DNA of 64,000 bases from Rhodopseudomonas palustris (GCA_016215605.1 JACRJB010000048.1:47860-111859), one strand, 5' to 3'; counted from the stretch's first letter, positions 1 through 9,228 are shown. Made by a program: numbers and translations. The notes: a model not told the origin generated them from the letters alone.

Positions 1-1
1 C

Positions 2-1129
2 GACCCGCAGCTGCATCTCGGCAGCCTCAACCCGCCGGTGTTCCTGACCTCGACCTATGCGTTCGACAGCGCCGCCGAGGGCGCGGCGCGGTTCGCCGGC
101 GAGGCCGACGGTTTCATCTATGGCCGGGTCGGCAATCCGACGGTGGCGATCCTGGAGCGGCGGCTCGCCGAGCTGGAAGGCGGCGAGGCCGCGCTCGCCA
201 CCTCCTCGGGCGTCGGCGCGCTCACCGCCCTGATCTGGACGCTGCTGAACAGCGGCGACGAGATCGTCGCCGACCAGATGCTGTATGGCTGCACCTTCGG
301 CCTGTTCGAGCATCATCTGCCGCGCTTCGGCATCCATGTCCGATTTGTCGACCTCACCGATCCGGCCGGCCTCACTGCGGCGCTGGGCGCGAAGACCAGG
401 ATGGTGTTCACCGAGACGCCGTCGAACCCCAACATGCGCGTGGTCGACATCGCCGCCATCGCCGACATCGCCCGCCGCGCTGGCGCGCTGTTCGTCGTCG
501 ACAACACCTATTGCACGCCGTATCTGCAGCGCCCGCTCGAACTCGGCGCCGACATCGTCACCCATTCGGCGACGAAATATCTTGGAGGCCATGGCGATCT
601 GCTGGCCGGCGCGGTGATCGCGTCGAAGGAGATCATCGACCGGCTGCGCTTCACCGGCGTCAAGGAACTGAACGGCGCCTGCATCTCGGCGTTCGACGCC
701 TTCCTGATCCTGCGCGGGCTGAAGACGCTGACGCTGCGGATGGACCGCCACAGCGCCACCGCGGAAAAACTCGCGCACGACCTCGAAGCCCATCCGGCCG
801 TCGCCCGCGTGTACTACCCCGGCCTCGCCAGCCACCCGCAGCACGCCCTGGCGCAACGACAGATGCGCGCAATGGGCGGCATGATCGCGCTCGAACTGAA
901 AGGCGGCCTCGCTGCCGGCCGCGCCCTGATGGACAAGGTGCGGATCGCCACCCGCGCCGTCAGCCTCGGCGACGCCGAGACGCTGATCCAGCACCCGGCC
1001 AGCATGACCCACGCCACCTACGACCCCGACGAACGCGCCCGGCACGGCTTTACCGACGGGCTGATTCGAATCTCGGTGGGGCTGGAGGACTATGAGGATC
1101 TGCGGGAGGATTTGTTGGGGGCGCTGTGA
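2..1129 (+). CDS. megL: Methionine gamma-lyase, 5' end outside window
   Basis: PLP-dependent enzyme of the Cys/Met metabolism family. The frame is open from base 2, so the true start is upstream; the GTG at 38 is internal (the preceding codons read DPQLHLGSLNPP, normal for this family). The PLP lysine lies in SATKYLGGHGD. The YGCTF motif carries the cysteine typical of methionine gamma-lyase rather than of cystathionine synthases, and the C-terminal SLGDAETLIQHPASMTH block also matches the lyases. Known family chemistry: cleavage of L-methionine to methanethiol, 2-oxobutyrate and ammonia. A closely related sulfhydrylase or cystathionine lyase cannot be excluded. It stands alone before the next gene, 253 bp downstream. 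Confidence 0.85.
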   Translation, partial: DPQLHLGSLNPPVFLTSTYAFDSAAEGAARFAGEADGFIYGRVGNPTVAILERRLAELEGGEAALATSSGVGALTALIWTLLNSGDEIVADQMLYGCTFGLFEHHLPRFGIHVRFVDLTDPAGLTAALGAKTRMVFTETPSNPNMRVVDIAAIADIARRAGALFVVDNTYCTPYLQRPLELGADIVTHSATKYLGGHGDLLAGAVIASKEIIDRLRFTGVKELNGACISAFDAFLILRGLKTLTLRMDRHSATAEKLAHDLEAHPAVARVYYPGLASHPQHALAQRQMRAMGGMIALELKGGLAAGRALMDKVRIATRAVSLGDAETLIQHPASMTHATYDPDERARHGFTDGLIRISVGLEDYEDLREDLLGAL

Positions 1130-1382
1130 GCGCCAACTCGCACGCGAGATGCGCGCAACGGAACAACCTGCTCACGAACTCCGGCTGCCAATCAGTTCCG
1201 ATGGCTTTCGTCGTTGCGCGGCAGCAGCGGTTCCAATTTGGTGTTCCTGGCGAAGGTTCACGCAAATTATACCACGATGAAGGACGCTCTTATCACGATG
1301 AAAGTTGTCGCTCTGATGCCCAGCCGCCTCATGTTACGAATCAGGCTGTATCAGTGGGCGCGTACGTCTTGGTTGGGGACAG

Positions 1383-3935
1383 ATGGCCGTTCGTGGAGCG
1401 TCATTGCGGCAGCCTTACACACGGGAAGCGCGGGGGTGGCATCAGGAGTGGTCTCTTCGTCGCGCGATGAAGATGGCTCGCATCGGGTATTGGGAGTCGT
1501 ACAACGCCGCCGCGACTGATTTCTGGATGTCGCCCGAGGTCGCGTCCCTCTACGAGTTGCAAACGCCGACCAACTCCATTCCGACCGCTGCGATGCGCGA
1601 TCGTCACCCGGCGGAAAGCCGCGATGTCCTGCAGGCCCACTACGCGGTGTGCTGGACCGAGGGACGGCCGTTTGCGGTCGAGACGAAACTTCTCAAGGCT
1701 GACGGCGCCCAGCTCGACTGCGTCGTGCACGGCGAACCGGAGTTCGATTCCAACGGGCGGGTTCAGCGCGTCTTCGGCGTCGTCCGGGACGTCACTCCGG
1801 AGGCTTCGGCGCTGCGGCAGTTGGCGGATAGCGAGCAACGTCTCGCGGATTTCGTCAGCACCGCTTCGGACTGGTGCTGGGAAAGCGGCCCCGACCACCG
1901 GCTGCTTCCCTATCCGAAGTCACTCGATGGGAACTCGGCCCTGCAGACCGTCGCGTCCGGCGGAAAGGCGCGCTGGGAGCTGTCTTTCGCGCCGGAAGAG
2001 CAAGGTTCGATGGCCCAGCACAGGGCGGACATGGAGGCCCATCGCCCGTTCCGCGACTTCATCTACACCTCGATCGGGGATGACGGTTCGCGGATCAGTA
2101 TCAGCACGAGCGGCAAGCCGATCTTTGCCGATGACGGAACGTTCCTCGGCTATCGCGGCACGGCGAGCGATATCACACAGCTCGAGGTCGCTCGCGCACT
2201 GCTGGACCAGCGGACGCGCGCCCTCGAAGAGGCTCATCAGCTCGGCAAGATTGGGACCTGGAATCACCGGCTGGAGACGGGTCGAACCGTCTGGTCGCCT
2301 GAACTCTATCAGCTCCTCGGCTTGGAGCCCGGCGCGTTCGAACCGACCTATGAAAACACCACGTCCTATTTTCTGGACGACGACGCCCAGCGTCTTCTGA
2401 AGCTGCAGGGCCGCGTGCTTCGCGGCAGCACGACGGAAGCCGCAGACATCCGAATTCAGCACGCCGACGGCGCGCCGCGCGATCTGGCGATCATCTGCAA
2501 GGCCGAGATCTCCAACGGAAAGATCGTCGGCCTCATCGGCACCGCTCAGGACGTCACCGATCGCAAGGAGGCCGAGCGCAGGCTCGAGCAGCTCGCCTAC
2601 ACCGATCCGTTGACGGGACTTGCCAATCGCGCGCTCTTCAAATGCAAACTCGCCGGTCTGTTTGAAGAACCGTTCTCGGACGACGGACACAACGCGCTGC
2701 TGCTCATCGACCTCGATCGCTTCAAGGAGGTCAACGACTCCCTCGGTCATTCCACCGGCGACAGCCTGCTGATTCATGTGGCGAAGATCTTGAGGCAGGA
2801 ACTGGATCCGCAAGCCTTCATCGCCCGGATCGGCGGCGACGAGTTCGCAGTGCTGACGAACAGCCAATGTGCGTCCGCCGACGATCCGATCACCCTCGCC
2901 AATCGGATCATCGCCAAACTATCCGTCCCGGTCGAACTCGCCGAAGGCGAGGCCTGCATCGGCGCCACCATCGGTGTCGCCATCCTGCCAGAGCATGGAG
3001 CGACCGCGGAGAAGGCCTCGCGCAACGCCGACCTTGCGCTCTACATGGCCAAAGAGGCAGGGCGCGGCCGGGCGCAGCTGTTCGAGCCGATTTACGCCGA
3101 GGCGGTCGATCAGAAGCTGGATCTCGGCCGGCGCCTGCGCCAGGCCGTCGAGACCGGCGGCCTCACGACACACTACCAGCCCCAGATCGATCTGAAGAGC
3201 GGCAGGGTCGTTGGTTTCGAGGCACTGCTGCGGTGGAGCCATCCCGAGCGCGGGCCGATTTCGCCTTCGGAGTTCATTCCGATCGCGGAAAGCTCCGGCC
3301 TGATCGTCGATCTCGGCCATTGGGTTCTGCGCGACGCCTGCAAGCAGATGCGCGCCTGGCTCGATGCCGGATTGCCGCCACGCTGCATCTCGGTGAACGT
3401 GTCTCCGGCGCAGATCTGGAATGGCGATTTCGAGGCGGTGGTGTCGGCTGTCCTCGCAGAGACCGGCCTGCCTGCAAAGCTGCTCTGCCTGGAGCTGACC
3501 GAGAATTTGTTCGTCGATCATACCAAGCAGAAAGTCAGTACGACACTGGCCGCGCTGTCGAAGCTCGGCATCCAGCTCGCGCTCGACGATTTCGGCTCCG
3601 GCTATTCGTCGCTCGGCTATCTGACGCGCCTGCCATTCAACTGCCTGAAGATCGACCGGACCTTCGTCGACGGCATCGCCACCGTGCCCGAGAAACGCAA
3701 GCTGCTCGGCGGTATCATCGCCCTGTCGCACGGCCTCGGCATGTGCGTCGTGGCCGAAGGCGCCGAACTCGCCGCAGAGGTCGACCTGCTTGCCGCGTTC
3801 GATTGCGACTTCGTGCAGGGTTACGTGTTCTCGAAGCCCGTCGCGGCGGATCAGGCGCCGGGGGTGGCGGCGGAGATTGAGCGGGAAGCTGTGATGATGC
3901 AGGCGCGGCGCGCTCAATTGGCGGCTTGTTTGTAG
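1383..3935 (+). CDS. PAS-PAS-PAS-GGDEF-EAL cyclic-di-GMP signalling protein
   Basis: Soluble protein of 850 residues with three PAS-like regions (about 30-130, 150-265, 280-390), then a GGDEF domain with an intact GGDEF signature at 484-488 and an EAL domain with EAL at 613-615. The EAL domain keeps the metal and catalytic motifs (ELTEN, DDFGSGYSS, KIDRTFVD, AEGAE, QGY), so both diguanylate cyclase and phosphodiesterase chemistry look possible; which one dominates cannot be read from sequence. No membrane segment is evident, so the PAS domains probably sense a cytoplasmic cue. The start is uncertain: ATG 1383 has a weak GGGGAC upstream, while ATG 1467 (MKMARIGYWE) would begin just at the first PAS domain. 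Confidence 0.9.
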   Translation: MAVRGASLRQPYTREARGWHQEWSLRRAMKMARIGYWESYNAAATDFWMSPEVASLYELQTPTNSIPTAAMRDRHPAESRDVLQAHYAVCWTEGRPFAVETKLLKADGAQLDCVVHGEPEFDSNGRVQRVFGVVRDVTPEASALRQLADSEQRLADFVSTASDWCWESGPDHRLLPYPKSLDGNSALQTVASGGKARWELSFAPEEQGSMAQHRADMEAHRPFRDFIYTSIGDDGSRISISTSGKPIFADDGTFLGYRGTASDITQLEVARALLDQRTRALEEAHQLGKIGTWNHRLETGRTVWSPELYQLLGLEPGAFEPTYENTTSYFLDDDAQRLLKLQGRVLRGSTTEAADIRIQHADGAPRDLAIICKAEISNGKIVGLIGTAQDVTDRKEAERRLEQLAYTDPLTGLANRALFKCKLAGLFEEPFSDDGHNALLLIDLDRFKEVNDSLGHSTGDSLLIHVAKILRQELDPQAFIARIGGDEFAVLTNSQCASADDPITLANRIIAKLSVPVELAEGEACIGATIGVAILPEHGATAEKASRNADLALYMAKEAGRGRAQLFEPIYAEAVDQKLDLGRRLRQAVETGGLTTHYQPQIDLKSGRVVGFEALLRWSHPERGPISPSEFIPIAESSGLIVDLGHWVLRDACKQMRAWLDAGLPPRCISVNVSPAQIWNGDFEAVVSAVLAETGLPAKLLCLELTENLFVDHTKQKVSTTLAALSKLGIQLALDDFGSGYSSLGYLTRLPFNCLKIDRTFVDGIATVPEKRKLLGGIIALSHGLGMCVVAEGAELAAEVDLLAAFDCDFVQGYVFSKPVAADQAPGVAAEIEREAVMMQARRAQLAACL

Positions 3936-4017
3936 GATGTGATCCAGAGAGCTCTCGCGGGCCAGCGCCCGCGCGGACCTCACGCTCGGCCTGGCCGCAA
4001 TGCAGTGCTACCCGTCG

Positions 4018-4293
4018 CTATTCGCTATCAACGTCTTCGAGCTTCGTCCCGCCGCCTGCCTTTAGGCTGCGCCGCGCCTGTTCGACACGCTGCAGAAAGC
4101 GCGGGTCGTGTTCGAGTCGGTAGTCGAGCCAATCGTCCTCCGACTCGAAGCCAATCAGGACGCCCGCCGGCTTGCCATGACGGGTAATGACAATCTCCTG
4201 GGTTTCCGCCTCGCGCAGATAACGCGACAGATCATCCTTCACCTCGGAGAGCGAGACTTCCTTCACGCCGGACTTCCGAACTGTGCGAGCCAC
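4018..4293 (-). CDS. Phd/YefM-type antitoxin
   Basis: 91-residue protein with the N-terminal Phd/YefM fold pattern (EVSLSEVKDDLSRYL, then a short VITRHGKPAGVLI strand-turn-strand). It begins with GTG and overlaps the 3' end of the toxin gene by 31 bases, so the two are translationally linked, with the toxin encoded first. Known role of the family: the N-terminal half binds the operator and the C-terminal tail neutralises the RelE/ParE partner. The C-terminal part here is charged and presumably binds the toxin. The toxin-first order is the less common one for this family. Confidence 0.8.
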   Translation of the reverse strand: MARTVRKSGVKEVSLSEVKDDLSRYLREAETQEIVITRHGKPAGVLIGFESEDDWLDYRLEHDPRFLQRVEQARRSLKAGGGTKLEDVDSE

Positions 4294-4538
4294 GAATCTG
4301 CCTCCTGTTTGGAAACGATCGCCAGAACCCAGACGGTCGTACCCGATATATCATAGAACACGCGCGTCTCGCCCACCCGGAGGCGATATTGCGGTTGGCT
4401 CAGTCCGCGCAAGCGCTTGATCCGGCTGCGACTGAGCTTGGATGGCGCGTGGCGCAAATGGGTTTCGAGCGCGGCCCGAACCTCGGCGCGGTCCTTCGCG
4501 CGCAATGCCTTGAAGTCATCGACCGCTTCCGGGGCCAA
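4263..4538 (-). CDS. RelE/ParE-family toxin
   Basis: 91-residue basic protein with the RelE/ParE pattern: an N-terminal helix rich in Ala/Arg, RIKRLRGLSQPQYRLRVGETRVFYDI in the core, and a short C-terminal strand with VLAIVSKQEA. In the RelE branch such proteins cut mRNA at the ribosome. The frame is closed by a TGA eight codons upstream of the proposed TTG start (4538), and no ATG or GTG lies between, so initiation is at TTG or at the ATT two codons upstream; poor initiation may keep toxin levels low. It precedes and overlaps its antitoxin. Confidence 0.8.
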   Translation of the reverse strand: MAPEAVDDFKALRAKDRAEVRAALETHLRHAPSKLSRSRIKRLRGLSQPQYRLRVGETRVFYDISGTTVWVLAIVSKQEADSWLAQFGSPA

Positions 4539-4683
4539 AACAATCTCGAAGGTCGTTCTGGCCAGATTTCAGCCGGACCTTGTGGAGCACAACAAATCGG
4601 CCGCAAGCGATCTGCGCGCCAGTAATCTGCATCAACGAGAAGAGAGTATGACGCTCGAGCGGGCTTTGCATGTCGAGCAAAGC

Positions 4684-4758
4684 TGGCGCTCCCTAGGGGA
4701 ATCGAACCCCTGTTTCAGCCTTGAGAGGGCCGCGTCCTAACCGCTAGACGAAGGGAGC
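4684..4758 (-). tRNA. tRNA-Glu (anticodon CUC) with encoded CCA
   Basis: Read on the minus strand, a cloverleaf can be folded by eye: a 7-bp acceptor stem GCTCCCT/AGGGAGC, a D-arm containing TAGCGGTTAGGAC, an anticodon stem CGGCC/GGCTG with loop CTCTCAA giving anticodon CTC, and a T-arm with GGTTCGATTCC. The acceptor is followed by GCCA, so the discriminator is G and the 3' CCA is encoded. The D arm resembles that of bacterial tRNA-Glu. Confidence 0.93.
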
Positions 4759-4825
4759 GTGAGGGCCAGAGCAATAGCGGCGAAACCGCTTCGCTGCAAG
4801 ATCGCGGCTCGCCCTTTTCGGCATT

Positions 4826-4917
4826 CGTCATGCCCGGGCTTGACCCGGGCATCCATCCCAAAACAAACAATGGCTGCCGCGGTGGCCGTGGATGGCCGGG
4901 CCGAGCCCGGCCATGAC
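4826..4917. repeat. Dispersed intergenic palindrome, family A
   Basis: Imperfect inverted repeat whose ends read CGTCATGCCCGGGC and GCCCGGCCATGAC. Related copies occur in this window at 15411, 18552, 24947, 25981, 45193, 49363, 50605 and 61496. Each would fold as a long GC-rich hairpin with CGTCAT/ATGAC ends. It fills the gap between the tRNA and the next gene. Confidence 0.8.
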
Positions 4918-4972
4918 TGGGGTTAGGCGGCTGCCTGAACGACCGATCTGGCGGCTGGGCGCCTCGCCTGCC

Positions 4973-5308
4973 CTACGGCTCGCTCGCAAACGTCAGCCGG
5001 CCGGCCGGCTTCATGGTTTTGGCGTCGAAAGTGCGGATTTCGGTGGCGCCGCCGATGTCCAGGGTGACGACGACATGGTCGCCGGCGACCCCGGTGGAAA
5101 CGACCTTGGCGCCCTTGGGCAGCCGCAGCGTGGTCTCGGCGGCGACCGGGGCGCTTCCCTCGGCGCGGAAAAGCTTATAGCCGATGGCAATCAGAACCGC
5201 CGCGAGCGCAAGCGCCGTGGTCAGGCCCGCGATCATCATCATCCGCCGCACCCGCGCAAACAATGCGGCCTGTTCGGGGGTCGGTTCGGGCAGGGCGGTT
5301 TCGGTCAT
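4973..5308 (-). CDS. Small single-span membrane protein (DUF6476-like)
   Basis: 111 residues. An N-terminal cytoplasmic stretch of about 20 residues is followed by one membrane segment (about 24-46, MMMIAGLTTALALAAVLIAI) and a soluble C-terminal domain with beta-strand pattern (residues 60-105). Small proteins of this shape sit upstream of rluD in many Rhizobiales, and the divergent arrangement here (30 bp to the rluD start) fits that. Function is unknown. The family assignment is from memory of such proteins and not tested. Confidence 0.75.
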   Translation of the reverse strand: MTETALPEPTPEQAALFARVRRMMMIAGLTTALALAAVLIAIGYKLFRAEGSAPVAAETTLRLPKGAKVVSTGVAGDHVVVTLDIGGATEIRTFDAKTMKPAGRLTFASEP

Positions 5309-5337
5309 GCAATGCTCGGCTTTTGGAAGGTTCGGTC

Positions 5338-6339
5338 GTGAACGATTCGCAACATCTGCTGGAAGTGGTCGTCGCCGGTGACGAGGGGTCGTCGCGGCTC
5401 GACCGGGTGCTGGCGGCGCGTTGCCCCGAGCTGTCGCGGTCGCGGCTGAAGGTCCTGATCCTGGACGGCCGCGTCGCGATCGCCGGCGCTCCGGTCCGCG
5501 ACCCCGCTTATCATGCGAGCCCCGGCGAGACGATCACAATCGACGTGCCGCCGCCGGTCGCCCCGGAGCCGGCCGGCGAGGCGATCGCGCTCGACATCGT
5601 CCACGAGGACGACGACATCGTCGTGCTCGACAAGCCCCGCGGGCTGGTGGTGCATCCCGCCGCCGGCCATGAAACCGGAACCCTGGTCAATGCCCTGATC
5701 GCGCATTGCGGCGCCAGCCTGTCCGGGATCGGCGGGGTGCGGCGGCCCGGCATCGTGCACCGGCTCGACAAGGACACCACCGGGCTGATGGTGGTGGCAA
5801 AGAATGATCGGGCGCATCAGTCCTTGAGCGCGCAGTTTGCCGACCACGGCCGCACCGGCGAGCTGCGCCGCGGCTATTACGCCTTCGTCTGGGGCGCGCC
5901 GAACCGAGCCCGCGGCACCATCGACGCACCGATCGACCGCCACCCCTACGCCCGCGAGAAGATGGCGGTGCGCGACGGCGGCCGCGAGGCGATCACCCAT
6001 TGGGAGGTGCTGGAAACCTTCACCGGCCGCAGCGGCGGCGAGATCGTGTCGCTGATCGCCTGCCAGCTCGAAACCGGCCGAACCCACCAGATCCGCGTGC
6101 ATTTGGCCCATATCGGCCATCCGCTGCTGGGCGACGACGTCTACGGGCCGCACTTCAAGACCAAGGCCAGCCAGCTCCGCCCGGCCGCCCGCGCCGCCCT
6201 GACGGATCTCGGCCGCCAGGCTTTGCACGCCTACCTGCTGGTGCTCGAACACCCCTCCTCGGGAGAGGTGGTGGCCTGGGAATCCGGCCTGCCGGCCGAC
6301 CTGGCCCGCCTGAAAGCCGCGCTTTCGGCGACGGAATGA
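5338..6339 (+). CDS. rluD: RluD-family 23S rRNA pseudouridine synthase
   Basis: 333-residue enzyme with an N-terminal S4 RNA-binding domain (RLDRVLAARCPELSRSRLKVLI) and a catalytic domain with the RluA/RluD signature HRLDKDTTGLMVVAK, which contains the catalytic aspartate, followed by LETGRTHQIRVH. It isomerises uridines in 23S rRNA; RluD itself modifies helix 69. The GTG at 5338 is chosen because GGAAGG lies 7-12 bases upstream and S4 domains normally begin a few residues later; a longer frame exists but runs into the divergent neighbour. It lies 217 bp before rpoH, as in many alphaproteobacteria. Confidence 0.92.
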   Translation: MNDSQHLLEVVVAGDEGSSRLDRVLAARCPELSRSRLKVLILDGRVAIAGAPVRDPAYHASPGETITIDVPPPVAPEPAGEAIALDIVHEDDDIVVLDKPRGLVVHPAAGHETGTLVNALIAHCGASLSGIGGVRRPGIVHRLDKDTTGLMVVAKNDRAHQSLSAQFADHGRTGELRRGYYAFVWGAPNRARGTIDAPIDRHPYAREKMAVRDGGREAITHWEVLETFTGRSGGEIVSLIACQLETGRTHQIRVHLAHIGHPLLGDDVYGPHFKTKASQLRPAARAALTDLGRQALHAYLLVLEHPSSGEVVAWESGLPADLARLKAALSATE

Positions 6340-6556
6340 CGCAGCCGTTTCAGAAAACGTAAATCATTCCAGCGCGTTGTTAGTCGTCACGGCGACGTGA
6401 CAAGACCGTAACTAAACTCGCGCGACTAATCTCGTGTATATTGCAGCTGCGTTGGATGAGCCAACGCGGAACATCGCAGCCCGGTCGGCTTTAGCAGAGC
6501 GACCTGTCTGCCAGGCCGCCCGCCATCGGGGGCTTGAAACCACTGGAGGGCGCTGA

Positions 6557-7456
6557 ATGGCCCGTGCAGCTACGCTACCCGTTCTCAACGGTGAATCCGG
6601 CCTCGCTCGGTATCTCGCGGAAATCCGCAAGTTCCCGATGCTCGAGCCCGAGCAGGAATACATGTTCGCCAAGCGCTGGCGCGAACACGACGATCGCGAC
6701 GCCGCGCATCAGCTCGTCACCAGCCATCTGCGGCTCGTGGCCAAGATCGCTATGGGCTATCGCGGCTACGGCCTGCCGATCTCCGAGGTCGTCTCGGAAG
6801 GCAATGTCGGCCTGATGCAGGCGGTGAAGCGGTTCGAGCCCGACAAGGGCTTCCGCCTCGCCACCTACGCGATGTGGTGGATCAAGGCGTCGATTCAAGA
6901 GTACATCCTGCGTTCGTGGTCGCTCGTGAAGATGGGCACCACCGCGAACCAGAAGAAGCTGTTCTTCAATCTGCGCAAGGCGAAGAGCAAGATCTCGGCG
7001 TTGGACGAGGGTGATATGCACCCCGACCAGGTCAAGCTGATCGCCAAGCGTCTCGGCGTCACCGAGCAGGACGTGATCGACATGAACCGCCGCCTCGGCG
7101 GCGACGCGTCGCTCAACGCCCCGATCCGTGACGACGGCGAGCCCGGCGAATGGCAGGACTGGCTGGTCGACCAGTCGCCGAACCAGGAAGCCGTGATGGC
7201 CGAGCACGAGGAGCTCGATCATCGCCGCGCCGCGCTGAACGGCGCGATCGGCGTGCTCAACCCGCGCGAGCGGCGGATCTTCGAGGCGCGCCGCCTCGCC
7301 GACGAGCCGATGACGCTGGAAGATCTCGCCGCCGAGTTCGGCGTCTCGCGCGAGCGGGTGCGTCAGATCGAGGTGCGGGCCTTCGAAAAGGTGCAGAGCG
7401 CGGTGAAGGGCACCATCGCGCGCCAGGAACAGGCGGCGCTCGAAGCCGCGCACTGA
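6557..7456 (+). CDS. rpoH: RNA polymerase sigma-32 factor
   Basis: 299 residues with sigma region 1.2 (ESGLARYLAEI), region 2 (SHLRLVAKIAMGYRGYGLP through AMWWIKASIQEYI), the RpoH box QKKLFFNLR at 132-140 that marks heat-shock sigma factors, and region 4 helix-turn-helix (LEDLAAEFGVSRERVRQIE). It directs core RNA polymerase to heat-shock promoters. TGGAGG lies about 10 bases before the ATG. The 217-bp upstream gap probably holds its promoter, though no clear -35/-10 pair was identified. A Rho-independent terminator follows closely. Bradyrhizobium-group genomes often carry several rpoH copies; which one this is cannot be told. Confidence 0.97.
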   Translation: MARAATLPVLNGESGLARYLAEIRKFPMLEPEQEYMFAKRWREHDDRDAAHQLVTSHLRLVAKIAMGYRGYGLPISEVVSEGNVGLMQAVKRFEPDKGFRLATYAMWWIKASIQEYILRSWSLVKMGTTANQKKLFFNLRKAKSKISALDEGDMHPDQVKLIAKRLGVTEQDVIDMNRRLGGDASLNAPIRDDGEPGEWQDWLVDQSPNQEAVMAEHEELDHRRAALNGAIGVLNPRERRIFEARRLADEPMTLEDLAAEFGVSRERVRQIEVRAFEKVQSAVKGTIARQEQAALEAAH

Positions 7457-7486
7457 CCCTCACGCGCGACACGCGCTGAAACGACG

Positions 7487-7514
7487 AACCCCGCCCTCGC
7501 CGGCGGGGTTTTTG
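7487..7514 (+). terminator. Rho-independent terminator of rpoH
   Basis: Stem AACCCCGCC / GGCGGGGTT around a short loop, followed by TTTTTGGTTTT, 30 bases after the rpoH stop. Confidence 0.9.
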
Positions 7515-7574
7515 GTTTTGCAGGATCGTGCTGCTGATCATCAGACGTTCTCTATGCGCTCCAAACCAGCAAAA

Positions 7575-7685
7575 CCTCATGGTGAGGAGCATCGCGCAGC
7601 GATGCGTCTCGAACCATGGGCCACCAGCACCCGCGGTCTCATCCTTCGAGACGCCCGGCTTCGCCGGGCTCCTCAGGATGAGGAG
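7575..7685. repeat. Dispersed intergenic palindrome, family B
   Basis: Sequence containing TGGTGAGGAGC, GCGTCTCGAACCATG, CATCCTTCGAGACGC and CTCCTCAGGATGAGGA, an imperfect inverted repeat. A second copy with the same blocks lies at 12282-12376. It occupies the intergenic space downstream of the rpoH terminator. Confidence 0.8.
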
Positions 7686-7749
7686 TCAGTGCGCTTGGAA
7701 GGCGCCACAACGCCGTGATGTATCAAGCGGCTCAAAGATAGGCCGCGCC

Positions 7750-8112
7750 TCAGCTTCGCTTGGCGGTGCCGGTGACGAGGCTGGTCTGGCTGGTCACCGG
7801 ATCGGTGACGGCTGTCCGGATCGAGGCGTTACCGTTGCTGCCAAGCGTGAACTTGGTGTCGCCGACCCGGAACGAGCCGTCCTTGATCAGAGCGCTCTGA
7901 TACTGGGTGGTGCCGTCGCTCTGATACTTCACCTGGGCGCGGAAACCCTGCACGTCGGTGACCGTGATCGAGAACTTCTTGGTGTTGGAATAAGTGCCGG
8001 TCCAGGTGCCCTGATAGAGCGTCGGATCGACATTGACGTATTTGGTCTTCGACGGCGTCTGCAGCGCGGCCGAGGTGTAGCCCGATGCAAGAACGCTCAT
8101 GATGTCAGCCAT
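7750..8112 (-). CDS. Small hypothetical protein
   Basis: 120 residues, no signal peptide or membrane segment. After about 20 residues the sequence alternates Thr/Ser/Val/Tyr in a pattern expected for a beta sandwich (GTWTGTYSNTKKFSITVTDV, then FRVGDTKFTLGSNG). AGGGAG stands 8-13 bases upstream of ATG 8112, supporting this start. I do not recognise a family. It lies between rpoH and a sulfur-detoxification hydrolase without an obvious link to either. Confidence 0.7.
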   Translation of the reverse strand: MADIMSVLASGYTSAALQTPSKTKYVNVDPTLYQGTWTGTYSNTKKFSITVTDVQGFRAQVKYQSDGTTQYQSALIKDGSFRVGDTKFTLGSNGNASIRTAVTDPVTSQTSLVTGTAKRS

Positions 8113-8265
8113 CGCCAGCTCCCTGCCGCGAGAAACACATTCAGGAATATTCCGCGCCCGGGCGGGTAAAGACCGCGTTAAGACGCGGCGGACGCCATCC
8201 GCCAGCGGGGCGACAACTCGCCCCTGCCCCCGCCGTCGCGCGTGCCCGGAAACGGTCGGCGACCC

Positions 8266-9228
8266 TCAGCTGACGCCGGCTTCGGCGCCGGGCCGGGCGT
8301 GCACCGGCAGCAGCAGATAGTGCACGCCGTTGTGCTGCGCTTTCGGGAAACGGCCGGCGCGGATGTTGACCTGGATCGACGGCAGCAACAGCGTCGGCAC
8401 GCTCAGCGTCGCGTCGCGCGCCTGGCGCATCTCGACGAACTGCTGCTCGCTGACGCCCCCGCGCAGATGCACGTTGCCGTCGCGCTGCGCCTGGACCGTC
8501 GTCTCCCACGCGTAGTCGTCGCGGCCGGGCGCCTTGTAGTCGTGGCACATGAACAGCCGCGTCTGCGGCGGCAGCGCCAGCAGCTTCTGGATCGAGCGAT
8601 ACAGCTGATGCGCGTCGCCGCCGGGAAAATCGGCGCGCGCCGTGCCGTAGTCCGGCATGAACAGCGTATCGCCGACGAACACCGCGTCGTCGCCGATCCG
8701 GTACGCGATATCCGCCGGCGTATGCCCCGGCGTGTGCATCACCTTGACCGCGAGATCGCCGATCGCGAACCGCTCGCCGTCCTTGAACAGATGATCGAAA
8801 TCGCTGCCGTCGGTGCGCAGATCGGCGGCGTTGAACATCGGCCGGAAGATCCGCTGCACGTCCTTGATGTGCTCGCCGATCCCGATCCTGGCGCCGGTTC
8901 TGCCCTTGATGTAAGGCGCGCCGGAGAGGTGATCGGCGTGGGCGTGGGTCTCCAGCACCCAGTCGATCGTCAGCCCGGCGTCTGTCGCGGCCTGCAGGAT
9001 CGCGTCGGCCGAGCGGATGTCGACCGATCCGTCGCGGTGATCGTAGTCGAGCACCGGATCGATCACCGCGGCCCGCCGGGTCGCCGGATCCGACACCAGA
9101 TAGCTGATCGTGTTGGTGGGCTCGTCGAAGAACGCACGAATTTGCGGCGAGGACGTCTGCGGCGATGTGGGGCTGGTCACGAGCAATTTCCCTGATCCGG
9201 TAGAATGGCTGTTGCGCGCAGCCGACAT
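8266..9228 (-). CDS. MBL-fold persulfide dioxygenase-like hydrolase (Blh/ETHE1 type)
   Basis: 320 residues with the metallo-beta-lactamase iron/zinc motif ETHAHADHLSGA, then HTPGHTPADIAY, GDTLF and the C-terminal metal histidine CHDYKAPGRD. This set is that of ETHE1-type persulfide dioxygenases and the Blh protein of BigR operons, which oxidise glutathione persulfide to sulfite. Divergently transcribed 45 bp away is a TauE/SafE-type exporter, the usual partner for removing sulfite. Start choice is open: ATG 9228 or GTG 9180, the latter with AGGGAAATTGCTC just upstream. The spacer between the two genes is AT-rich and could hold an operator; no BigR gene is present here. Confidence 0.88.
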   Translation of the reverse strand: MSAARNSHSTGSGKLLVTSPTSPQTSSPQIRAFFDEPTNTISYLVSDPATRRAAVIDPVLDYDHRDGSVDIRSADAILQAATDAGLTIDWVLETHAHADHLSGAPYIKGRTGARIGIGEHIKDVQRIFRPMFNAADLRTDGSDFDHLFKDGERFAIGDLAVKVMHTPGHTPADIAYRIGDDAVFVGDTLFMPDYGTARADFPGGDAHQLYRSIQKLLALPPQTRLFMCHDYKAPGRDDYAWETTVQAQRDGNVHLRGGVSEQQFVEMRQARDATLSVPTLLLPSIQVNIRAGRFPKAQHNGVHYLLLPVHARPGAEAGVS

